Shown here in pieces: positions 24,574 to 35,676 of a DNA stretch of 64,000 bases. The DNA comes from Monosporascus cannonballus. Lineage: Eukaryota > Ascomycota > Sordariomycetes > Xylariales. Numbering within the stretch: position 1 is the first letter of the stretch; every line of letters starts with the position of its first letter. A program made the translations under genes and the position numbers. The stretch covers positions 1 to 64,000 of the forward strand of contig QJNS01000706.1 in assembly GCA_004154925.1 (NCBI GenBank), written 5' to 3'. The notes beneath the pieces were generated by a model, which was not told the origin of the DNA, ran no database searches, and saw nothing but the letters and a program-made list of their open reading frames with translations.

Positions 24574-25457
24574 CTTGGCGGCTTGGTGATTGCGGGCTCG
24601 TTCAGACTGGGGGCGAGGATTTCGACGAAGAGCTGGCAGACGCGGGAGTCGAAGCGCGGCAGGCGGTATAGCCGTGCTAGAATTCTTATTTGGGCCGCTT
24701 CCATGCAGCGAGTAGGCTGCAGGGACTGGGAGAGTGTCAAGAAATGAGGGGGTCCTGTCAATTGATCATCATCAATGCGAAACGGTCGAAGGAATTATGA
24801 CTAACTCAAAAGTCCATCTCCAAAACGACTTGTTGCTTGTCTCTCCCGCCCCCCTCGGCATATCAAAAGCTTAATTTTTCTTATCGGGTTATCTATATCT
24901 ATCTTATCTTATCTTTAGCCCACATCCATCGGTAGTGGGCCTCTGGCCATGTGGTTAGCAGGTTATCCCCTCCCTCCACCCCCCGCCGGCCCCCCCCCCC
25001 AAGCCCATTAGACGTGAACGTATCAGGACAGAAGAAATGAAGATACCCAATCAACCGGATGTGCGAATTTCATGCATAATTCCAGTGCTTTGTCTATATG
25101 TGATATACGCTGTAATTTCAGCTATTCAAATGTTATTCAAATACCGGGGGAAAGTCCCGATCCAAAAGTTCCCTGGGTTGCCCCTGGCCAATCACACCCC
25201 TGCCGCATCGCCCTCTCTGGAAAGCTCTGGAAGTCTATAGTGCCAATGCGGGACCAACTGCGGGACGAAGCTCAGCCTTAAGATTTCGACATAACCGACG
25301 ATCCGTTCTTTTTGACGGTTTGTTTGCTGTTGCCTCTCAAATTTCGACGGCAGACTTCTCTCCCCCCCATCTTTCTTGAACCTAGGGATCCCCTCTTCTT
25401 GTAGTATTCTAGTATCGACATTCCTCGTCACTGGCCATTAGCGACAAAGCAACAGCA
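24574..25457. promoter_or_regulatory. Divergent promoter region of RPC34 and STI1
   Basis: These 884 bp separate the two start codons. They contain C-rich and pyrimidine-rich tracts (24955-25005 and 25360-25372), common just upstream of highly expressed fungal genes. No open frame here is convincing. Confidence 0.5.
25373..25380 (+). promoter_or_regulatory. Possible minimal heat-shock element
   Basis: TTCTTGAA is a head-to-head pair of the nGAAn unit recognised by heat-shock factor, 78 bp before the STI1 start. STI1 genes are known heat-shock targets. Only two units are visible and the motif is short, so it could be chance. Confidence 0.3.
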
Positions 25458-27364
25458 ATGTCCTCCGCAGACGAGCTCAAGGCTCTTGGCAACAAGGCAA
25501 TCGCCGAGAAGAAGTTCGACGAGGCCGTGTAAGTTGCATAAAACACGCGTTGTAGGCATCGGATTCTTGGCTGACATGTGATATCCACACGTAGTGATGC
25601 CTTCACCAAAGCCATTGAAATCGAACCCAGCAACCACATCCTCTACAGCAACCGATCTGCTGCCTATGCTTCTAAGAAGGATTGGACAAATGCTTTGAAG
25701 GATGCTGAGAAGACGACCGAGATCAAGCCTGACTGGCCGAGAGGATGGGGCCGGAAGGGCGCTGCTCTCCACGGCGCCGGTGACCTGCTTGGTGCGAGCG
25801 ACGCGTACGAGGAGGGCCTGAAGCATGACCCGAACAATGCTGGTCTGAAGAGCTCTCTTGCCTCTGTAAAGAGGGCAATGGAGCAAGAAGCCGGTGGTGC
25901 CGGCTTTGATCCGGCTGGCGGCATTGGCAAGATGTTTAGCGACCCCAACCTGCTCCAGAAGCTCATGAACAACCCCAAGACGAGCGGCTACTTCACCGAC
26001 CCCTCTTTCATCGCCAAGATCCAAGCCATCCAGCAGAACCCCAACAATACCCAAGAACTGTTCAGTGATCCTCGGATGATCCAGGTGCTGGGTGTCGCGA
26101 TGGGAGCTGACATGGATATGAGGATGCCTGGTGACGAACCTCCGGGTACGTCTTCCGGTGGCAACGCTGCTGCCCAGGAAGATACCGAGATGCCCGATCT
26201 AGTTCGCGAGGAGCCCAAGGCGACCTCAAGGCCGGAGCCTGCGAAGGTCCCGGAACCCGAACCTGAGCCGGAACCAGAGGACGAGGAGACGCTTGCCAAG
26301 AAGAAGGCCAAGGAGGAGGCCGACAAGGAGAAGGCGCTAGGAACCGAGAACTACAAGAAGCGCAACTTCGATGAGGCCATTGCGCATTACAGCAAGGCAT
26401 GGGAGCTACACAAGGATATCACCTACCTCAACAACCTGGGTGCGGCATACTTCGAAAAGGGCGATTACCAGGCCTGTATCGACACCTGCACCAAGGCGGT
26501 TGAGGAGGGCCGCATGATCTACGCCGATTTCAAGACTATCGCCAAGTCCTACGCGCGTGTTGGCACCGCTCACGAGAAGTTGGGCAACATGGATGCTGCC
26601 ATTGAGAACTACAAGAAGTCCCTTACTGAACACCGGCAACCGGACACCGTCACGAAGCTCCGTGCCGCTGAGAAGAAGAAGCTTGAGGATTCCAAGAAGG
26701 CCTACATCGACCCAGCCAAGGCCGAAGAGGCGCGTGAGGATGGTAACAAGAAGTTCAAGGAGCAAGACTTCCCCGGCGCGGTTGCCGCATACACCGAGAT
26801 GATCAAGCGCTCCCCTGAAGACCCGCGAGGATACAGCAACCGCGCTGCCGCCTACGTCAAGCTTTTCGAGTTCCCCAGCGCCCTTGATGACTGTAACATG
26901 GCCATCAAGAAGGATCCCAAGTTCATCCGGGCTTACATCCGGAAGGCCCAGATCTACTTCGGCATGCGCGAGTACTCCAAGTGCATCGACGCCTGCAACG
27001 AGGCTACCACCGTGGATAATGAACACCACAACGGAGCCAACGCGCGCGAGATCGACCAGCAGCAGCAGAAGGCCCTGCAGGCTATGTACTCGGCCCGCGA
27101 GAACGAGACGGAGGAGCAGACCCGAGAGAGGCTGCAGAAGGACCCCGAGGTAGGTCTAAACAAAGGTTGCTTCATAGATTGGAGGGACCCTTTGCTAATC
27201 GTCTAAAATAGATCATGGCCATCATGGCGGATCCCGTGATGCAGTCCATCCTCCAGCAGGCCCAGTCCGACCCGGCGGCGCTGCAGGAGCACATGCGCAA
27301 TCCGAGCGTCCGCTCCAACATCCAGAAGCTGATCGCCGCCGGGGTCATCCGCGTGGGCCGATAA
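25458..27364 (+). CDS. STI1: Hsp70/Hsp90 organising co-chaperone STI1 (Hop)
   Basis: Three exons (25458-25528, 25595-27149, 27212-27364) encode 592 residues, the usual size. Introns of 66 and 62 bp have GTAAGT/GTAGGT donors. Domains in order: TPR1 (about 4-115, with carboxylate-clamp residues in KALGNKA, LYSNRSAAY and GWGRKGAA), DP1 (about 135-190, FSDPNLLQKLMNNP... LFSDPRMIQVLG), an acidic Glu/Pro then Lys-rich linker, TPR2A (about 265-385), TPR2B (about 395-510) and a C-terminal DP2 (about 540-592). TPR1/TPR2B bind the Hsp70 tail and TPR2A the Hsp90 tail, so the protein hands clients from one chaperone to the other in the cytosol. It ends only 396 bp from the large AT-rich transposon block yet has no lesion. 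Confidence 0.96.
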
Positions 27365-27752
27365 TTAAAGCGCCGCGGTTACTAGAGGCGGCTAAGTGTA
27401 AGATTTCGAGTTACCTAGTCGGATCGGGCTAAGTTTGCAGGCTTTTGTGCCAAGCCACACCGACTCTCTCATTATCCTCCTTTTCGAGGCTAATGGAACT
27501 AACTGGACGGGTGGGCGTGTTCTTAACTCGAGCTTGTTTTGCGATTGGCGTTGAAAATTGAGGCTCGCATGGTAGGCGTGCACCAGGTTAGGTAGTAATG
27601 AAATGTTCATGAACATATCATAATCGACGTCCCCCTGGGTTGATTTGAGTGAGCGCGGTGCGCGCACCGTTTATCGTGGCTGATATCTCAAGCTACCCTT
27701 GATCTCGTCAACATAATCGTGATTTTCCTTCCGAGGTGTCTCGGCTAAGCTA
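27365..27752. other. STI1 3' flank up to the transposon
   Basis: The stretch has normal base composition. Nothing beyond the 3' untranslated region is seen. It ends at the left copy of the 8-bp target duplication. Confidence 0.6.
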
Positions 27753-27760
27753 GATATCAC
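27753..27760. repeat. Left 8-bp target-site duplication (GATATCAC)
   Basis: The same eight bases recur at 43216-43223, directly outside the other end of the element. They are identical and directly repeated. Confidence 0.85.
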
Positions 27761-27782
27761 TAGGGTGAGGGAGGAACTACCC

Positions 27783-27855
27783 ACCGAAAATTACCCGCGG
27801 GTACCCAATGGGTCCTTGGCATTACCCGCGGGTACCTAATAGGTTTTTGGCAGAA
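27783..27855. repeat. Left subterminal repeats of the hAT element
   Basis: The palindromic core ACCCGCGGGTACC occurs twice, each time followed by an AATGGG/AATAGG-type segment and a TTGGCA. The same motifs recur near the right end. They are inferred to be transposase-binding sites. Confidence 0.7.
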
Positions 27856-28460
27856 CTTATTAAGTACTTATAATTACTTATTAATAAAATACGTAAATTC
27901 CAAACGTATTAAAAAAAGTAAAAAAATAATCTGAAATAATTATTATATTATAAAAATAACATATATTATTTTTAAGCGAAATAAATAATACCGTAAATTT
28001 AATGTTTTCCTAAAACTAATTTAAAATAATTGTTATATATAATAAATTAAATTTATTATAACTAATTATTTTTATAAACTTAATTTAACGGAAAAAAAAG
28101 GAAAATTATTTACGTTATAATTAATAAATTAATACCTTAACTGCCTTTAATTTAAATTATTTTTGGCTTTTTTGCAGAAAATTTTCATTTATATAAAATC
28201 TAGAGTTTACGTTATTAAATACGGCAGAAATAACTTTAACATAAACATAACTAATAATATTAAACCTTTGTTAAAAACTTTATTTAATAAGTTTTTTAAA
28301 ATATTTTTTGCGTCATTAATTAATATATTAACTTTAACATCCGATTAATTCTTATTATTTCCATATATTTAAAATTATTTTTACTTAAATTCCTTAATAT
28401 AATTAAAATCTTATGTTATAATTTCTCGTAATATGCTTATAATGAAAAAAAGTTTCGAAT

Positions 28461-28465
28461 GTTAA
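28461..28465. repeat. Left 5-bp target duplication of the chromovirus (GTTAA)
   Basis: GTTAA lies directly before the 5' LTR and again directly after the 3' LTR (35672-35676). Confidence 0.75.
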
Positions 28466-28882
28466 TATTACGAATCAAAGGAGTTCTCCCGGGTGGAGAA
28501 AAGCCTGGGTCCCGCTGGGTAAACTTCGGTGAAAATGATGGTCTCTATGTCTGTTACAGAGACCATACAGAGATACCACGGAGACACTCCAAAGACGTTA
28601 CGGAGGATAAATAAAGAAACCATACGTTTATTCAAAAAAGGATAAATATATAATAAATTAATTTTTTATATAAATAATATTTATTTAATTTCGTTTTTTA
28701 ATTATTAATTTAAGTTTTTAATTAAAAATAATTATATTATTTTTTAATTAAGGAAAAAATCTTTAAACTTTTTTAATAAATAAATTATTAAATTATTTTT
28801 CGCCTTATTATTACTTATAAATCAAAATCTTATTTTGGATATTACTTATATTTCCAAATAAATATATAACAAATTCGTTATA
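28466..28882 (+). repeat. 5' LTR of Ty3/gypsy chromovirus
   Basis: This 417-bp repeat is matched over its full length by 35255-35671. It begins TATTACGAATC and ends CGTTATA, damaged forms of TG...CA ends. It includes the GC-richer block GAGTTCTCCCGGGTGGAG near its start. It is more AT-rich than the 3' copy. Confidence 0.85.
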
Positions 28883-29400
28883 TTTTAATAATTTCTTAAT
28901 TAATAACTGACGGATAATTTAAAGCCCAATTAAGGCATAAGCCTTTCTGAACTTAATATAAACGATAATACGAGACAATATTCAAAAGACAAATAATATA
29001 TACGATCCCCGTTATTAGCTAATAAAATATTATTAATAAAACTTTACAATTTACCCCTTATTAAAAAAGTTTTCCGATTAATTAATAACATAACACCCCT
29101 TACCACCCGTTTTCAAAAAAGTTCTTTTTCCCAGCCTTAATAACAACCTTCCCCGATTTCTTAAGATATTATTAAGGTCTAAAAAAAAGAACCAAAACGG
29201 GAAAAAGTTGAAAAAAAAAGAATATAAGGCAGGAAACCAAAAAAAACCTACTACAAAAGAAAAGCTAAGCACTCTAACGGCAGAAGTCCGAACTTTAAAA
29301 GAAAAAAAATGCTCGGCTCACTAAGGGAAAAAAACCGGCTTTCCCCCAGTTTGGCTCGGCCAAAAGGCGAAGCCAAAAGGCTGGTTACCGACCCCCTTTA

Positions 29401-29880
29401 ATGGATCCCGGACGAAAAGCGTCGACCCTACCATTATTCGGTACGAACCAAACCCGGGAAAGGACCATTCCACCTCCTGGCTACTATGGAATACCAGACG
29501 TCAAAGGTTACAAACCAATTCCACCTAAACCTTATGACGGATTAAAGGACCTTAATGGATTCCTGGTCCAGGCTAAACTTTACCTTAAGTTCTATAAAAA
29601 CTTTTTGCCGGAGGAATACCAAAAAGTAATAGCCATTTTGCAATTACTTATCGGAAAAATTCGTAACTGGTTCAAACCCATTTTAACTGATTACCTTAAA
29701 AAATACCTAAAAGAATTTTTAGATTTTATTAATTACATTTTCAGCGATTACAAAAATTTCGAAAAAAAATACGTACCTTATTCGGAAATCCCGATAAAAA
29801 ATAGGACGCGGTTAAACAGTTTTATTTCCTTCACCAGATTAAGTCAGCCGCCAAATATACGATTAAATTTAACTACCTAA
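29401..29880 (+). pseudogene. gag remnant of the chromovirus
   Basis: An open stretch of 159 codons starts at ATG 29401 (MDPGRKASTL) and includes a Gag-like segment (LNGFLVQAKLYLKFY, IGKIRNWFKPILTDYL). The frame is cut off by a stop at 29878-29880, while homology-like sequence continues to the CCHC knuckle at 30177-30218. The Gag would have packaged the element's RNA. Confidence 0.75.
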
Positions 29881-30176
29881 TTACCGTTTTAAATCTGCCA
29901 GAAAACGCGTTATTTTATCCTTATTATAACGATTTAAAACCTTTAATTAAAAACGAAATATATAAGGAACCAAAAGTTAAATTTTTTGCTAAATATACAA
30001 ATAAGGTTATTATCGCTAACCGACATATTTTTAATCGGTACCTTAAGAAAAAAAGGACCGGCAAACGAAATAACGATAAAAGCTTTAAAAGCTAAAATAA
30101 GAAGGATAAGGGCAAACCTTAAAAAAAAGCGAATATTATTTCGAAAAAGCCCAAGAAAAACAAATTTAAGATAAAA

Positions 30177-33000
30177 TGTTTTAATTGTGGCAAAAAGGGG
30201 CATTTTAAAAGTAAATGTTATTTCCCCAAAAGGAATTCCAAAAAAGAAAGGATTCCTTAACCCCAGAAAAAAGCCAAAGCGGCTAAACAAAAAACCGACA
30301 GTAAAGCAAAAAAAAAAAAAAGAAAAAAATTAGCTCGATTTTTTTCCAGCCAGAATTTATTATTGCTATAACTATTCAAATTCCAAACAACAACCTAAAG
30401 TACGAAAATTATCCCATTTGCCAAAATTCTAAGGTTAGAACCTATAAATACTATCCAGGATAAACGGTTTCCAAGATAGCCATAAAGCTAAGATATTAAT
30501 GTTATTTCGATTCCCAGAAATATAAAATACATATAACGGACGGTTAATTCCGACTAGATATTAATAACTATGGATAATTATTCCTAAAGCTTTATAAGCT
30601 TTCAAAATATACTATTTACCCGAAAAAGTTAACGGTAAATCCTCACGATTTATTATATTTTATTACCTGCCATTTCGACGATTATCTCGTCTATTTTAAA
30701 ACCAAAAAAATAATAACTTTTGGCTTAAATAAGACGAAAAAATATCTATTAAACCAGACGACAAATACCGATATATTAAAATTTCCCGATAGCCGGAATA
30801 CCCCAGGTTTTATTATTTACACCCAAAATTAAAATAAAGTTAAAAAACCATATCGTAAGAATACTTATATTATTTTCCGATATTTTACGTTTAACATAAG
30901 CTCCTAAATATGGAAATATCTTTTTCAGAAATTTATCTTTTTAATCTTATAACTTAAAAAAGACAAAATCAAAAGGTAAGCCAAAAAAAAAAAATCCAAT
31001 TTTAAAACCTCGGTATAAATACGGCAAAAAAACATAATTTCGGTATAAAAATAATTAATGCACCAAATATACTGTTAAAAAAGTTCGCAAATGGAAATTT
31101 ACTTAAGCTAAACGATATCAAAAATTAAAAAATTATAAAGGCCTTTAAAACTAAAGTATCGAAAAACCCTAATTTACAAAACCTTATGTAAAACGACAAA
31201 AAAAAAAAATACGCAGCCAGATCGAGATTTCCTTTTAATATAAAAATAAAACGTTCAAAACGATAATCGATTCCGGCGCAAAAAATAATTTTATTTCTCC
31301 CGTAACGGCAAAAAAACATCAAATTCTTTAAAGGTACAAATTAAAGTTTTATAAATTACGTACGGTAAATAAAAACCTATTTACATATAAAAAAGAACGA
31401 ATTTTTCGAAAAACTAAAAAACTTTCAATATAAATTTAAGGATACTAAAAACGCATTTCGCTGGATATCGCCGACATTTCCGAATACGATATTATCTTAA
31501 AAATGCCCTAGCTTTACTTTAATAACCTACAGATTAATTAAAAAAAACAAATACTTTCCTAAGAAAACAAAATAAAAATACCAAAAAAGAATAACCGAAA
31601 AATCTGCTATATTATTAAGGAAGTACGGATCCCTAATTAAATCTTTACGGTACTACCGAAATATCAAGGATTTAAAAAATTATTTAAAAATAAAGAAGAT
31701 TATAAGTTACCTTTTTACGATTAATAGGATTACCGGATATCTATTAAAAAAACATTATCCGAACCTTTATAAGATTTACTATATAAACCCAGAAAAATTA
31801 AAAACCTTATAAAAAAGCATATAATTAAATTTAAAAAAAATATATTTAACCTTTTAATTCCCCTATTAAATACTTTATCCTTATAATACCAAAAACCAAA
31901 GACGGCAAACAAAAAATCGATAAAAACGGAAACCCTATTTACCGAAAAGTAATCGATTACAAACAATTAAATAATATTATAATTAAAAACGGGTACCTTT
32001 TAATATTTATAAATACTTTAAAAGAAAATGCCAACAAAGCCAAATAATTTATGGTATTTAATTTCCGCGATAATTACTATCGCATCAAAATGGCCAAAAA
32101 AATGGAAAACGGCATTTAAAATAGTACATGGACTTTATAAATACCGAGTAATGCCCATGGGATTTATTAATGCTCCCGCCAGTTTCCAAAGCTTAATCAT
32201 AATTATTCTCAAATAATTCTTAGACAAATTCGTGTTTGTTTACCTCGACGACATCTTTATTTATTCGAAAACCTTAAAAGAACATAAGAAATATATGGCT
32301 TAAATGCTTAAAACTCTAAATAAAGCAAATATTCGAATTAATCCTGCTAAAAACGTATAACATACGTAAAAATTAGATTTTCTGGGATTTATTTTTACTT
32401 CCGGACAAATTTAAATTTAATGCTCCAAATTGGAAGTAGTTAAGGATTGGCCTATCCCTAATAAGGCAACCGTTATAAATATCCGACAGATCTTAGGATT
32501 TATAGATTATGTACGTAACCTAATTAAAAAGTATAAAGATATAATTAAATTATTAACGAAACTTACTACCAAGGAGTACGTTAAAAAAGAATTCGAACTT
32601 CCCGAAAAAGCAAAGAAAGCATTCCGAAAACTGAAAAAAATAATTACTAATGGACCTATCGTAAAAATACTAAACCCAAATAAAAAAAACGCCTAAAAAC
32701 AGATATTTCAAAATACGCCCTAGGTATAATTCTAAAACAACAAAAATATAACGGCAAATAGTACCCAGTAGCATATTACTTAAAAATATTCCGAAATGCA
32801 AAACTTAAATACCAGATCTACGACAAAAAGCTATTAGCAATTATTAACGTTTTTAAGGAATAAAAACCTTTTTTTAATAAAACGAAAAAACCTTTCGATA
32901 TTTACTTTAACCACAAAAACCTTACGTAATTTATAAAAACTTAAAAATTAAATAAACAACACGAAAAATAAATAATTTTCCTGTCCAGGTTCAATTTCAA
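30177..33000 (+). pseudogene. Protease-reverse transcriptase-RNase H remnant
   Basis: The Gag zinc knuckle (C-x2-C-x4-H-x4-C) at 30177-30218 is followed by a protease DSGA site at 31269, the RT segment YRVMPMGFINAPASFQS (32138-32188) and the RT catalytic YLDD (32241). An RT thumb/connection stretch open for 88 codons (32430-32696) precedes RNase H (TDISKYALG, VAYYLKIFRNA). Stops interrupt all other parts and no single frame is translatable. The order Gag-PR-RT-RH is the Ty3/gypsy order. Confidence 0.82.
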
Positions 33001-33289
33001 GATATTTTACATCAAAAAAAAACATCCAAGTAAATATTCTTAACCGCAAAAGAAATTACGATTCCAAAATCCCCAAAAGAAATATGCAAATACTACAGTA
33101 TAACAAAGATAATACCGTATAACTATATAAAATAATAAAAAAACTAACTCCTAAACTTTTAATACGGTTCCGGAACTCTTACGATACAAAAAAACAAAAA
33201 GAAGTCCAGCAACTAAAAGTATAACCAAAAGACCAACTACTATACCGTAGCAAAATTTATGTTCCTAAAAATCAACAAAAATAATTTGT

Positions 33290-34570
33290 AAAAAAATTCC
33301 ATAAAAATCTATTATACGGACATCAAGGAATTTTCAAAACCATTAAACGATTACAAAAAAAATACGATTTCCCAGAGTTACGCCGTATGGTCAAAAAATA
33401 ATTAAAGATTATAACGTTTGTAATAAGGCTAAAGCAGTACGCTATAAGCCTTATAAGCTATTGCAACCTATCGACATCCCTAACAAAACATGGAATACCA
33501 TAACTTGGGACTTTATTATTAGCTTACTTCCATTTAAAAACCTAATTACTGGAATCCAATACGACGGAATATAGGTAATTATCGACAGATTTACTAAATA
33601 TAAGTACTTTTTACCTTTTAAAGGAAACGTAACGGCAAAACAATTAACTTATACTTTTATCAAACATTATTTGGATAAGCATGGAATACTAAAGAAAATT
33701 ATTTCCGACAAAGATACGTTTTTTACTTCAAAATTTAATACCAACTTTTTTAAACAAATCGGTACTAAGCTTAAGTTTTTAATAACGTATTATCCTTAAA
33801 CGGATAAACAAACGGAACGATTTAATCAAACTTTAAAGCAATACCTTCGGAATTACGTTAACTACCAGCAAAATAATTAGGTAAAACTTTTACCACTGGC
33901 ACAAATCGTTTATAATATATCTATTAACGAAAATATAAACGTATTTTTTCATATAGCTATATACGGGTACGATACAAAGATAAAACGACCTAAATAACTG
34001 TTTAATAAGATACTAAGAATCGTTATAATTACCCTAAAAGCAAAAATATTAATAACAAAAATCAAAATAATCTAAACCTATTTCCAAAACAAATTGCGAT
34101 TCCTTTAATAACGGATAACCCAATATTACAACAAAAAAAAATTAAAAAACTAATTTTAACAAAAAAAAACAAGGTTTACCTGCTACGCCAAAAGTAAAAT
34201 ACAATTTCGAATATCTCACAAATTAAAACGAAAAAACTTAACGACAAACTCAATTTCAAAAAATTTAGCCCGTTTAAAATTAAAAAAATTATTTCCAAAA
34301 CCAACTACCGACTGTCGTTACCCAAAAATATAAAAATACATCCTGTTTTCCATATTTCTTTGCTTAAACTAACACCTAAAAACGCCTTATTAAAAATAAA
34401 TTTAAAATTTAAAAAGAATTCCGACGAATATAAAATCGAACGGATACTGGATTTCAGAATAATTAAAAACAAAATTCAGTACTTAATCAAATAAAAAAGA
34501 TACTTACATAAAAAAACACTTAGGAACCACTTAACCACTTAACGAATACGATAAACCTGGTTAAAACGTT
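33290..34570 (+). pseudogene. Integrase plus chromodomain remnant
   Basis: Recognisable pieces are GHQGIFKTIKRLQKKY (zinc-binding region), a core with IIDRFTKYKYFLPF, ISDKDTFFTSKF and TDKQTERFNQTLKQYL (the three catalytic acidic positions), and FHISLLKL, the end of the integrase module. DEYKIERILDFRIIKNKIQYLIK is the start of a chromodomain. Many TAA stops are present. Confidence 0.82.
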
Positions 34571-35254
34571 CCACCACCAAAATCCTGACCGACCGTTTCC
34601 AACGCGGCCAAAGTTACAGATAACAACGGTCCTTCGCTTAAATCAACCCCTACGGCGTTCCAGTCGAAAAAGCTAATATCAGAAATAAACCGTACTTATT
34701 TTTAACTTAGTCGTTCCTTTTCTTGATCCAGTTTTTTTTTTCTTCCAATTCATCCAAAAATCGCAATCCGCAACGGATTATCTTAACCCCTTAACGTTAA
34801 AAAAAATCTTGTTAACGATTAAGCCTTATTAGTTTGGCGGTCGCCTTAATCTAAAGTCGCTGCAAATCCAATAAAACCTTTTCGGCGGCCTTTTTTTTAC
34901 GGTCGATCCGAGCTTTCTTAAATCGAATATTTTAAAGCAACTTTAACGAAATATTATTACCGCCATACGGAACGTTCGCCTTATAACAATAATAATACTT
35001 TTTTTCCCTTAATCATTTTACATTCCAAATACAAATTTTCGCAACGTTTATAAGGCATAACTAAGTATCTAAAATCAGTAATAAAGGATATAAAATTTTT
35101 TCGGCTTTCCGTAAAGGTTTTAATTCGTTTGCGAAAAGGATTTAATATAATAACGTATCAATAAAAACCCTTATGGCAACCAACCAAGCAAAAAAAGGAA
35201 GAACTAATTAACTTATTTATCTTTGGGACAAAAATTCTAAAAGAAAAGGAATAA

Positions 35255-35671
35255 TATTACGAATCAAAGGAGTTCTCCCGGGTGAAAAAAAGCCTGGGTC
35301 CCGCTGGGTAAACTTCGGTAAAAATAATGGTCTCTATGTTTATCACAGAGACTATATAAAGATACCACGGAGATATTCTAAAGACGTTACGGAGGATAAA
35401 TAAAGAAACTATACGTTTATTCGAAAAAAGATAAATATATAATAAATCGGTCTTTTATATAAATAATATTTACTTAATTTCGTTTTTTAGCTATTAATTT
35501 AAGCTTTTAATCGGAAATAATTATACCGTTTTTTAATTAAGGGAAAAATCTTTAAAACTTTTTAATAAATAAACCATTAAATTATTTTTCGCCTTATTGT
35601 TATCTGCAAATCAAGACCCTATTTCGGATACTGCTTATACCTCCAGGTGGATATATAACAGGTTCGTTACA
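35255..35671 (+). repeat. 3' LTR of Ty3/gypsy chromovirus
   Basis: The repeat is 417 bp, the same length as the 5' LTR. It is preceded by a purine-rich tract (AAAAGAAAAGGA) as expected for plus-strand priming. It ends TTCGTTACA. Differences from the 5' copy are, where compared, C/T or G/A. Confidence 0.85.
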
Positions 35672-35676
35672 GTTAA
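35672..35676. repeat. Right 5-bp target duplication of the chromovirus (GTTAA)
   Basis: Identical to 28461-28465 and directly adjoining the 3' LTR. Confidence 0.75.

Larger units (their letters stand above)
28466..35671 (+). mobile_element. RIP-damaged Ty3/gypsy retrotransposon (chromovirus)
   Basis: The element is 7206 bp long with two 417-bp LTRs and the 5-bp duplication GTTAA. In plus orientation the order is gag (29401-29880), a CCHC zinc knuckle (30177-30218), an aspartic protease Asp-Ser-Gly-Ala motif (31269-31280), reverse transcriptase (about 31.6-32.7 kb, catalytic YLDD at 32241-32252), RNase H (about 32.7-32.9 kb), integrase (about 33.3-34.1 kb, Asp-Asp-Glu core pieces) and a C-terminal chromodomain-like segment (about 34.42-34.56 kb). 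Every domain except the start of gag is broken by many stops, almost all TAA/TAG. Chromoviruses use the chromodomain to target heterochromatin. No expressed product is expected. Confidence 0.88.

Noticed and set aside
26406..27029. 207-codon minus-strand frame in STI1
   Set aside because: Antisense shadow of TPR2 codons.
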